A stretch of 64,000 nucleotides of DNA, taken from Maniola hyperantus. Lineage: Eukaryota > Arthropoda > Insecta > Lepidoptera > Nymphalidae. Positions 59,401 through 64,000 of this stretch are shown piece by piece. The notes beneath the pieces were generated by a model that had not been told where the DNA came from, made no database searches, and was given only the letters and a program-made list of their open reading frames with translations. The stretch spans positions 12,536,501 through 12,600,500 of the forward strand of contig NC_048539.1 in the NCBI RefSeq assembly GCF_902806685.2, in the 5' to 3' direction. Every line of letters begins with the position of its first letter. Position 1 is the first letter of the stretch. The position numbers and the translations under genes are program-made.

Positions 59401-61782
59401 CTTCGTACGCGTGGACTACACAAATTTCAAATCCCTATTTCACCCCCTTAGGGGTTGAATTTTCAAAAACACTTTCTTAGCGGAGGCCTACGTCATAATA
59501 GCTATCTGCATGCCAAATTTCAGCCCGATCCTTCCAGTAGTTTGAGCTGTGCGTTGATAGATCAGTCAGTCAGTCCAGTCACCTTTTCCTTTTATATATT
59601 TAAAAAAACAGTTTTCTACTATCATCAGGACCGAAGCTATGATGGTTAGAAAATACGACGGAACTCTTCCAGAGAAATGTGGTATAGTGCCATGTCTTTT
59701 GGTTTGGTTTGGCTCGTCTTGGCGGTGGCACGGTACCAGATAAAAATGGTACAAACCTCCAAATTGGCAGGGATTGGACTCGCACTCGTTGATCTGCGTC
59801 TGACAAACTCGGCCGGTGTAACCAGGGTGACAGTTGCAAGTGAAGCTGTTATCACCATCGATGCATTCGCCTCGGTGGCACGGCGCCGAGAGACAGTCGT
59901 TGATGTTGGTCTCACAGGACATCCCTGTGAAGAAATAATGATTTTTTTTTATAAATGCATTCAAAATTTCAATAAATTCTACTTGAGGCATGGAGTGAAA
60001 GAAACGACCAAAATATGTTACACTAGTTCAACCACCCTTTCGGTTATCGAATTGAATCGAAGATCCTTACAAGGCCGTGTGATTGGAATAATTTATTGAT
60101 AACTAGCTGATGCCCGCAACTTAGTCCGCGTTGATTTACATTTTTCAAAATCCCGCGGGAACTCTTTGATTTTCCGGGATAAAAAGTATGTGTTAATCCA
60201 GGGTATAATCTATCTCCATTCCAATTTTCATCCAAATCCGTTCAACCGTTTTTGCGTGATTGAGTAACAAACATCCAAACATCCACACTTTCACATTGAT
60301 AATATTAAAAAAGATTTTAAAATGTTAACAATCGCAATGGATCAAAGGAAGGAAGAGAAACGGGACGTGTATTACGCGACAGGTCGAAATGGCAATCGAG
60401 GGGCGAACACCTCGCACACCTGCACAGCTCGCACGCTCACTCGGTGCGGGCGAAAGTGGGTGACGTGCGGGGCGTCCCGCCAGCCGCCTAATACTCGATT
60501 GCCAGCTTAACATGACGCGGACTATAGGTATTCGCAAGAAATACTATAAATGCTTTGCACCTCGACTTCTTAATTGATTTCAACGACATACCATAAAGCT
60601 AAATAAGTTTTCTTTAAAAATAATTAATTCTTAAAATAAAATAAATAAATTTCTTTCTAAATAAATCCATAGAATTTTAATCCAAGCAGAAAACGATATT
60701 TCTAGATATTTAAATAAACGTGGGCGCAATCACAACTTGTATTATTAAATAATTACTGTCGACACTAATAAGTTAACCGATATACCTACTTGCCATACTT
60801 TATGAGTAAGAAATTGTTGAAGAATTTTGTAAGGCAACCGTAACTTACCAGTATAACCCGGAGGACATTCACAGGTGTATCCAGCGATGGAATCGTGACA
60901 TGTTCCTCCGTTTCGACAGGGACTCGATGCGCAGTCGTCGATGTTCACTTGGCATCGGGCGCCGGAGAATCTGTAAAAATAATATTGTTTAACTTTCAAC
61001 TACTTACTTGGCCTTTTTACTTTCTAATGAAGTAGAGAGACATTACACACACACACCCACACACACACACACACACCCCACACACAAACACACAAACCTG
61101 AACACGCTCGCGCTTATACACACACTAAAGTAAAAATTTAATAAATATAAGTGTCACTGCATGTCTGGGAAAAGACTGATCCCCATGATACGGGTTAACC
61201 TAGTTTGGGGGTCGAGGGTAATTTTAAGCAAAGTTGTTTTTTTTTTTTTGGAACAAATAAAGATTTATTATTATTATTACCACTACAAACACGAAATCCT
61301 TTCTTGAGAATTTGAAACATTTTTCCTAATCCAATCGTCCCAATCATAGGGCTTTCCGAAGTTAGATCAGGAGTTAATTTTTGAAGCTATTTAGTATCTG
61401 GTAGTACGGTATGAACCATAGTAACTATAGTAACCGACATAGCATAGCTCAACGGGTTGCGAAGCTGAACGGAAGACCGTGACGTGGAGTGGCATACAAG
61501 AGATCTATGTCCAGCTGTGATGATGCTATTGACGTTACGTAACGGGTAGTTTGAATAGTGTGCAGGCTTAGTCTAGCCTAAATTTCCGACATTATCGAGA
61601 GCTTTTGAACGCTAGAGTCATATCACTTTACACGCTTTCATGTTAGTTAAGGCTTAAAGAAACTCACCCAATAACACAGGTGCATTTGAAAGCGTTGATC
61701 ATATCATGACAGACACCTCCGTTCAGGCAAGGGTTGTTGGCGCACTCGTCTATTTCCACCTCGCATTGTGTCCCCGTGAAAC
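41286..61782 (-). CDS. Notch: Notch receptor (N-terminal part beyond the window)
   Basis: Twenty-five exons with matching phases give 1956 codons and a stop: the last residues of one EGF repeat, 24 complete EGF repeats (EGF 13-36 if the protein has 36), three LNRs, the heterodimerisation domain, one TM helix (about 49114-49179), RAM (WFPEGF), ankyrin repeats, PPSYDDC (PPxY, a Nedd4-family site) and a PEST tail (FPTPSPESPDHWSTPSP) ending EAFYI. Notch is the single-pass receptor for Delta/Serrate; ADAM and gamma-secretase cuts free the intracellular part to act with Su(H). No RxxR furin consensus is seen between the LNRs and the TM, and the long glutamine tract of fly Notch is absent. The first half of the ectodomain coding region in view is cut into 13 small exons; the rest sits in one 2.28-kb exon. 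Confidence 0.97.
42013..42120 (-). CDS. Notch: Notch exon, C-terminal linker
   Basis: Acceptor gtttgtgcag|GT, donor TCTG|gtaagt. Encodes a Gln/His/Ala-rich stretch (NGQHNAQLQAVMTHAAALGH) in the place of the transactivation and glutamine-rich region of fly Notch. Confidence 0.88.
42608..42721 (-). CDS. Notch: Notch exon, conserved SPSPGKSRPSLPTSP segment
   Basis: Acceptor gttctttacag|GA, donor CTCA|gtgagt. GSPSPGKSRPSLPTSPAHM matches the conserved block of insect Notch tails. Confidence 0.92.
43149..43356. mobile_element. MITE family 4, in a Notch intron
   Basis: 'ggtgattacgtaaaacgttg' at the left and 'gtattcactccgcggg' at the right; the ends are slightly eroded. The interior '(ctt)n' and 'tttgacagcaatgatcgcga' matches 33297-33488. 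Confidence 0.72.
43425..43539 (-). CDS. Notch: Notch exon, LSPPYSNHSPTHS segment
   Basis: Acceptor gtttgtccgcag|ACG, donor ATAG|gtacgt. Encodes a Gly-rich start, then SLSPPYSNHSPTHSNQTTSP and HAYI, conserved in insect Notch. Confidence 0.92.
43620..43831. mobile_element. GC-rich foldback MITE, family 5, copy 2
   Basis: Left 'atagtacgcgacaggtcaag', right 'atctcaacctgtcacgaata'. The interior has 'cccgcacaacccccgcgct' and is longer than in the other copies. Confidence 0.7.
44551..44667 (-). CDS. Notch: Notch exon with PPxY motif
   Basis: Acceptor tgtattgtccag|GAT, donor GTCAAG|gtatta, 39 codons, phase 0-0. Encodes DLPSPYDATSLYSNAMAQFP and KQPPSYDDCVK, the PPxY site for Nedd4/Su(dx)-type ubiquitin ligases. 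Confidence 0.94.
44982..45093 (-). CDS. Notch: Notch exon, basic Lys-rich linker
   Basis: Acceptor cttttttcacag|G, donor TTACAG|gtatgt. Encodes KPSVKKNNKKVAQEVPQSVE and a SLSPVESP run; the basic stretch is a likely nuclear localisation signal. Confidence 0.9.
45493..45649 (-). CDS. Notch: Notch exon, post-ankyrin segment
   Basis: Acceptor actttgtccacag|CT, donor AGACG|gtaatt. Encodes LISQPTVISATASKGKPKKA and ARAKPGPDSPLDQ; ISQPTVISA is conserved with fly Notch. Confidence 0.93.
45789..45990 (-). CDS. Notch: Notch exon, last ankyrin repeats
   Basis: Acceptor atatattttag|GAT, donor TTGATGG|gtaagt. Encodes DETPLFLGAREGSYGACKAL and NREITDHMDRLPRDVAQERM, nearly identical to other Notch proteins; VAARE-type Ala is Gly here (LGAREG). 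Confidence 0.95.
46440..46608 (-). CDS. Notch: Notch exon, ankyrin repeats
   Basis: Acceptor atatttccacag|G, donor GATAAG|gtgact. Encodes LAIEGMVEDLINADADINAA, DNSGKTALHWAAAVNNVDAV and HGANRDAQDDK. Confidence 0.95.
46889..47038. mobile_element. Foldback MITE, family 6, in a Notch intron
   Basis: Left arm 'attctcttgtacacaatctc', right arm 'gagattgtgtacaacggaat', inverted repeats of about 30 bp including 'taaactaaac'. Degenerate relatives of the interior occur at 8060-8270 and 8630-8740. Confidence 0.7.
47244..47428. mobile_element. MITE family 2, copy 4, full ends, in a Notch intron
   Basis: 'ttataagtcccgcaaattgc' at the left and 'gcaatttgtgggacttataa' at the right are near-perfect inverse complements. 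The interior has three GACGTCA blocks. Confidence 0.8.
47475..47675 (-). CDS. Notch: Notch exon, ankyrin repeats
   Basis: Acceptor cctttcgtccag|A, donor GCCAG|gtaatt. Encodes ARADAAKRLLDAGADANSQD, NTGRTPLHSAVAADAMGVFQ and RNRATNLNARMHDGTTPLI. Confidence 0.95.
47744..47806 (+). mobile_element. tRNA-derived SINE, type 2, 3' end only
   Basis: 'ggctgcatcatcacttacca' and 'gcagtcaagggtttacttgt' match the 3' end of the type 2 SINE, in a Notch intron. Confidence 0.55.
48205..48413 (-). CDS. Notch: Notch exon, first ankyrin repeats
   Basis: Acceptor tttctcctcag|CAT, donor GCTAG|gtaagt. Encodes DVNARGPLGMTPLMVAAIRG, GGLDTGSDVED and MDKTGETSLHLAAR. Confidence 0.95.
48718..50999 (-). CDS. Notch: Notch large exon: EGF 29-36, LNRs, HD, TM, RAM
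   Basis: Acceptor gtttctcaacag|GA, donor GCGATT|gtgagt, 760 codons. In order: the rest of EGF 29, EGF 30-36, three LNRs (about 49974-49639, each with DGNDC, DGRDC or DGLDC calcium ligands), the heterodimerisation domain with YLEIDNRKC, the TM helix YVFIGVILVLLAGLLIGVLV, a stop-transfer QRKR, RAM with TWFPEGF, the basic RRRSRRR and RAKRARG, and RVWTQQHLDAADIR. The Gly-Val at the inner membrane face is the expected gamma-secretase region. Confidence 0.97.
51032..51256 (+). repeat. Family B LINE-tail repeat filling a Notch intron
   Basis: 'tataaaagaaaaagctgact', 'ctatcaacgcacagctcaaa', 'atttggcatgcagatagtta' and 'agtcacgggcataagctagt'. It makes up most of the 331-bp intron 50999-51331. Confidence 0.75.
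51331..51470 (-). CDS. Notch: Notch exon, EGF 28/29 region
   Basis: Acceptor ctgtccctag|G, donor GAAAG|gtaagc. Encodes CENNPCENGATCSQ, CSCAPGWSGKLCD and VEMVSCKDASIRK, matching fly EGF 28 and the start of 29. Confidence 0.93.
51933..52082 (-). CDS. Notch: Notch exon, EGF 26 end to EGF 28 start
   Basis: Acceptor attttgtccacag|C, donor GACTG|gtaaac. Encodes YTGSNCQLRINMCDSSPCDN, CHCPYGYTGKHCE and DFVDW. Confidence 0.93.
52249..52380 (-). pseudogene. Decayed duplicate of the Notch EGF 25/26 exon
   Basis: The minus strand reads DFSDINYKTNAEDCTESGYM and NGGTCID…YNYSCPPG, a clear copy of the exon 38 bp upstream (52419-52567). An AG precedes it (tttatcttcag) and a GT follows, but the donor context is poor (GG|gtccct). 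It is 132 nt long and open in the frame set by the preceding exon. All three cysteines of the EGF 25 half are gone, and C2 and C4 of the EGF 26 half have become Tyr. I call it a fossil exon, though inclusion as a rare cassette cannot be excluded. Confidence 0.8.
52419..52567 (-). CDS. Notch: Notch exon, EGF 25 end and most of EGF 26
   Basis: Acceptor gtttattccag|TAC, donor CCTGG|gtaatt, phase 0 in, 2 out. Encodes YTCTCPLGFSGINCQTNDED, CTESSCMNGGTCIDGINSYN and CSCPPG, almost identical to fly Notch. Confidence 0.94.
52939..53231 (-). repeat. Divergent LINE-tail repeat (family B-like)
   Basis: Starts 'ctagctgacccaccccggct' and continues with 'tttaacccccttaggggtgg', 'aatcctttcttagtggatac' and 'gtcagtcagtcagg'. 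It is a related but distinct subfamily. Confidence 0.6.
53261..53406 (-). CDS. Notch: Notch exon, EGF 24 and start of EGF 25
   Basis: Acceptor attcttttttacag|AC, donor AACCAG|gtatgg. Encodes PCQNGATCLDSIGDYNCLCA, SGFAGKHCEVDIDEC and QSRPCQNGATCNQ. Confidence 0.94.
53871..54027. mobile_element. GC-rich foldback MITE, family 5, copy 3
   Basis: 'tatagtccgcaacaggttga' to 'acctgtcgcgtactata', interior 'ccccgcacacccgcacgtca'. It lies in the intron 53407-54500. Confidence 0.78.
54150..54345 (-). repeat. LINE 3'-region fragment in a Notch intron
   Basis: 'tcacacctgatggaaagtga', 'gaagatgcctattcactctt' and 'gtattccaaaccttagcca' are of the kind found at 3' ends of lepidopteran non-LTR elements; the family is not determined. 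Confidence 0.4.
54501..54733 (-). CDS. Notch: Notch exon, EGF 22 end to EGF 24 start
   Basis: Acceptor tttttatctag|G, donor TCGT|gtgagt. Encodes HGGRCIAEASYAEFTCQCPV, GWTGALCERDVDECTVTAPC and GYEGKDCAINTDDCAS. Unusually GC-rich at third positions compared with its neighbours. Confidence 0.93.
54868..54935 (+). mobile_element. RTE LINE 3' end
   Basis: 'ggaagtccctacaagagacc', 'agtccagcagtggacgtcta' and a (tgatga)n tail, the usual end of RTE-type copies. Confidence 0.6.
54962..55142 (-). mobile_element. tRNA-derived SINE, type 3
   Basis: On the minus strand a tRNA-like head (A box 'tagctcaaccggta', loop 'ctgaaaa', B box 'ggttcaaacccc') is followed by 'aagcttgacgcttaattgga', 'gaatattagtcattta' and a long A run. 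The body and A tail rule out a tRNA gene. A 3' relative lies near 13181-13240. Confidence 0.7.
55298..55454 (-). CDS. Notch: Notch exon, EGF 20 end to EGF 22 start
   Basis: Acceptor gttttcacttcag|GT, donor AACCA|gtaaga. Encodes NCETNIDDCAGNPCLHGGSC, CVCSPPHSGRNCE and NTLDPCLPNQ. Confidence 0.93.
55685..55798 (-). CDS. Notch: Notch exon, EGF 19 end and EGF 20
   Basis: Acceptor tctgttattcag|GC, donor CACTG|gtaagt. Encodes QRCERDIDECSSNPCQHGGT, CHDRLNAYKCDC and VLGFT. Confidence 0.93.
56018..56047. mobile_element. Solitary end of a family 5 foldback MITE
   Basis: 'gccatctcgacctgtcgcgt' plus 'actata' is one terminal repeat of family 5 without the rest, in a Notch intron. Confidence 0.6.
56176..56282 (-). 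CDS. Notch: Notch exon, EGF 19 region
   Basis: Acceptor tccatttttacag|A, donor TGGAG|gtatgc. Encodes CLSDVNECASNPCINGGTCE, DGVNQFICHC and LPGYG. Confidence 0.93.
56971..57123 (-). CDS. Notch: Notch exon, EGF 17 end and EGF 18
   Basis: Acceptor atatgtaccccag|G, donor GCGAG|gtatgt. Encodes YTCECIPGFTGQHCETNINE, CLSNPCANGGKC and CECPRGYYDA. Confidence 0.93.
57831..57970. mobile_element. Foldback MITE, family 7
   Basis: Left arm 'ttacgcactcatccgatccg' with 'gtgaaaatacg', right arm 'cgtattttcggatcggatcg' with 'gatgagtgcatgatcgc': inverted repeats of about 35 bp. Confidence 0.65.
58396..58551. mobile_element. Foldback MITE, family 8 (TTTCCACTGAAGCG ends)
   Basis: Left 'ctttccactgaagcgaagct', right 'gcgctccgcttcagtggaaa'. 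The interior has no coding frame. Superfamily not assigned. Confidence 0.65.
58694..58850. mobile_element. GC-rich foldback MITE, family 5, copy 4
   Basis: 'gacgtattcgcacacaaata' to 'cgacctaatagcggactata', a diverged copy. The interior 'gagcgcgggcgacgtgcggg' is shared with the 43620 copy. Confidence 0.65.
58919..59057 (-). CDS. Notch: Notch exon, EGF 16 and start of EGF 17
   Basis: Acceptor ggctttcacag|GA, donor AACAG|gtactt. Encodes HCEDLIDGYQCRCKPGTSGR, NCEINVNECYSNPC and NGATCIDGIN. Confidence 0.93.
59385..59604 (-). repeat. Family B LINE-tail repeat in a Notch intron
   Basis: 'ttcgtacgcgtggactacac', 'cacccccttaggggttgaat', 'atagctatctgcatgccaaa' and 'gatagatcagtcagtcagtc' in inverse orientation. 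Confidence 0.72.
59757..59924 (-). CDS. Notch: Notch exon, EGF 14 end to EGF 16 start
   Basis: Acceptor atttcttcacag|GG, donor TGGAG|gtttgt. Encodes SCETNINDCLSAPCHRGECI, NCHPGYTGRVCQ and NECESNPCQFG. Confidence 0.93.
60101..60312 (+). repeat. Family A LINE-tail repeat in a Notch intron
   Basis: 'actagctgatgcccgcaact', 'gggaactctttgattttccg', 'catccaaatccgttcaaccg' and 'cacactttcacattgataat'. Confidence 0.68.
60369..60528. mobile_element. GC-rich foldback MITE, family 5, copy 5
   Basis: 'gtattacgcgacaggtcgaa' to 'gccagcttaacatgacgcgg', interior 'cacctgcacagctcgcacg'. Confidence 0.7.
60849..60970 (-). CDS. Notch: Notch exon, EGF 13 end and EGF 14
   Basis: Acceptor tattatttttacag|A, donor TACTG|gtaagt. 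Encodes FSGARCQVNIDDCASSPCRN, GGTCHDSIAGYTCECPPGYT; DSIAGY-CECPPGYTG matches fly Notch closely. Confidence 0.93.
61046..61100. repeat. (CA)n microsatellite
   Basis: A run of about 55 bp of imperfect ACACAC with short C interruptions, in a Notch intron. Confidence 0.9.
61430..61525 (+). mobile_element. RTE LINE 3' remnant
   Basis: 'acatagcatagctcaacggg', 'gaacggaagaccgtgacgtg' and 'gagatctatgtccagctgtg' are the scrambled 3' coding end of an RTE element, related to 6380-6780 in opposite orientation. Confidence 0.5.
61668..61782 (-). CDS. Notch: Notch exon, EGF 12 end and EGF 13 (most 5' exon in window)
   Basis: Acceptor acttgttttcag|GT, donor ATTGG|gtgagt. Encodes FTGTQCEVEIDECANNPCLN, GGVCHDMINAFKC and TCVI. 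Numbering assumes 36 EGF repeats in total. Confidence 0.92.
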
Positions 61783-63633
61783 CTGAAAACAAGTAAATAA
61801 CGAGTTTTAATATGAGGAAACATTTTCATTAATGGAAAGGAGTCACGACCCTCAGCAATGAGGAATGACGACTATAAAGAAAGATAAAAGAAAGAATCAC
61901 TTTCATCATCATCGATTCAAGTCATCAATCTACAAAAAATGAATTAGAAGAAGAGACTGATAAAATGCAGAGAATTATAAAATGACTGCAATGGAAATTA
62001 GTTTTGCAAGAAACGTAGATAATTATCTTGAACCTAGATTGTGGTTAGGTAATGTAAACAAAACTAAATTAGCTGCACTAATAACTGTACATTATGAAAT
62101 GGACATTTTAGCGATTAAACTATAGTGAGTGATATTTATACCTACCTAGTGAAATAAACACCTTAAATTAGCCATAATAATTTAGTTAAAATTCTGGTCC
62201 CAATATAGTGGTCGGCCAGTTTTTAAGTAATGATATCGGCTTGTATGCGTCTAATGCTGAACATTTTTAAGAGCGCGCCACCAAACACTGTCCTCCAACC
62301 ACCCGCTACACTAGGTGGCGGGTGGTGGATGAGGAAGGTGGAGGACCGTGTTTGGTAGCAAACCACAAAAAACTTATGTCCAGATTAAGCAGGCTGATGG
62401 ATTAGATTGGATTTGAAAACCCAACAATTAAATTAGAGTAAAACTAAATCTTGATCCAGCAAAAGTAAAACAAATTCCTTGCATAAAAGTCAAACAAATG
62501 AGAGATGTACCAGCGAAGCATAATTAAAATGACAACACTGAACAATCTGTGTCCTCATAAACAGTAAATTGTATGAGCGATGCGCGCAACAATGTTAGTT
62601 TTCTCGGAAGGTACAAAATGGTATGTCAGCTGCTGCGGAATAAAGCTACACACGGGACCAACATCTACTCCAAAACGTGGGTAAAATTGAGTGAACAATA
62701 ACCATATAGAAACTTCAAGTAAGCTTTTGAACTCACTGCGCTTCTGATTAGTCATGAAAATCTTCAATCAATTGCTGTTGTATCTACCTGGCAGCCAAAA
62801 GTACGTGACATAGGGACGAAGAACATGCACTGTCCCAAAAGAAAAAGAACAAGAAGAAGAAATACAAGTAAGCTTTTAAATTTCTGTGTTTTTGAATAGT
62901 CAAAGAAATCTTCAATCTGGTTCGGCAAATTCACCTAACTTAGGCAATAATAAAAGTGGAAGGCACTCAAGATTGGCATTAAGTTAGATCCCATACCCGG
63001 CCATCCACAGCAAAATTATTTGCACAACGTTTTAAACAGTCAAACGCAAGTGATGCAAAAGACGGGGTCGCCAACTTACATAAACCAAATGGTGACAAAT
63101 TTAGATACGAACCTGAAGTTTATTCCCATAATTCCATGTCCTATAAATTTTAAGTTAATTCCTGCAGTTTATCCCGATCATTATTTAACGTCATGGTGAG
63201 AGCCTGAATTAATGTTTTTAGGTTTTACTGTTGGAACGAAGTTGAGAAGTTGGTCCCGTATGTAGAACCTTATAGTCGCACTGGCTTAATTAGAATGTCG
63301 TAGTGAATGTAAAAGGGACGTTCTTCGAATCGGAATGTATGGACTATGGCCATACTGACGAAGATGGGTATGTTTTCTGCCCCGTTTTAGTACATGTAAA
63401 TTTAACGAACTCTGGCAATACAAGAACTTGCTTCAAGCGAGTTCCTTTGCAAACTAGAGATCTCAGTATTGATTTTCAGTTCGCAGTATTGGAGGCTCTC
63501 TAAATTGACCTAGAATTTAGGAAACTATGTTATCTGAATTGGCGAAGGATTCTGCTAGGATATTTTAGTTATACCTTTACAATGCAATGGATTTAGTTAA
63601 CTATTTGTTCAACGGCAAAGAAAAGCGAATAGA

Positions 63634-63930
63634 TGTTCCGGGATAAAAAGTAGCCTCTATATCGTACTCTAGTATGCCAGCTATCCCTGTACCAAAAGGT
63701 GTCCGCGATATTATCCATGTGGATATTTTTTATTTAAAAAAAATCCACATGAACGATACAATCCGTGGAAAGTGGGAAGTCTTTTAAGTTCCTGGTCAAA
63801 AAGAAGCTTAAGTCCGTCCCCGGGATGTAAGCTCAGCTGACTCTGTGCCAAATTACGTCTAAATCGGTTAAACGAATGGACCGTGAAAAGGTAACATACA
63901 GATAGACACTTTTACGCAATTATAATATAT
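63634..63930 (+). repeat. Family A LINE-tail repeat, composite
   Basis: 'gttccgggataaaaagtagc' starts one block and 'aaatccacatgaacgataca' with 'accgtgaaaaggtaacatac' a second, so two family A pieces are joined. Confidence 0.55.
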
Positions 63931-63935
63931 ATAAA

Positions 63936-64000
63936 CATATAAAAGGAAAAGGTTACTGACTGACTGATCTATCAACGCACAGCTCAAACAACTGGATGGA
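63936..64000 (+). repeat. Family B LINE-tail repeat, cut by the window edge
   Basis: 'acatataaaaggaaaaggtt', then 'gactgatctatcaacgcaca' up to the last base. Confidence 0.7.

Larger units (their letters stand above)
61783..64000. other. Notch intron running off the right edge
   Basis: No exon seen. An imperfect hairpin lies at 62274-62362 (arms 'ccaaacactgtcctcc' and 'ggaggaccgtgtttgg'), a family A tail at 63634-63930 and the start of a family B tail from 63936. The plus-strand frame 63303-63503 has no recognisable feature. Confidence 0.6.

Overview
This window looks like nuclear DNA of a moth or butterfly (Lepidoptera). That rests on the intron-exon structure of its genes, a Notch gene of insect type, and many dispersed repeats of kinds common in lepidopteran genomes (LINE 3' tails, tRNA-derived SINEs, small foldback elements). 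The species cannot be named from the sequence alone. All gene models were built by hand from reading frames, GT/AG splice sites and phase matching; no search was run.

Layout. Positions 1-17,180 hold no protein gene I can support: one tRNA-Arg(TCT) gene on the minus strand (3881-3953), a cluster of nine TATCGATA boxes with two CTCF-like motifs (6885-7531), and many repeats. Positions 17,181-17,920 are a 53-bp minisatellite of 14 units that runs into the first coding exon of a plus-strand gene (17917-28152, 7 exons, 323 codons). That gene encodes a secreted, probably GPI-anchored protein built of cysteine-rich EB-like modules. Facing it on the minus strand is a biogenic-amine-type GPCR (30872-36042, five coding exons covering TM1 to the stop; the N-terminal exon was not found). 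The right third is the minus-strand Notch gene: 25 coding exons (41286-61782), from the end of one EGF repeat through 24 further EGF repeats, three LNRs, the heterodimerisation domain, one transmembrane helix, RAM, ankyrin repeats, a PPxY motif and the C-terminal PEST tail with the stop codon. The N-terminal part, including the expected ligand-binding EGF 11-12, lies beyond the right edge.

The most unusual signals are exon copies. The TM7/C-tail exon of the GPCR has two decayed tandem copies behind it, which first look like an anonymous 180-bp repeat. Part of its TM4 exon also has a decayed copy. In Notch, the exon across EGF 25/26 (numbered on a 36-repeat receptor) has an in-frame but cysteine-depleted copy 38 bp downstream. 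The 53-bp minisatellite is the fourth case: each unit resembles the 3' splice site and start of the exon it abuts.

Notch is a receptor for contact signalling, cleaved to release a nuclear co-activator. The GPCR keeps the residues used to bind amines. Nothing in the sequence shows that these three genes work together; their adjacency may be plain synteny.
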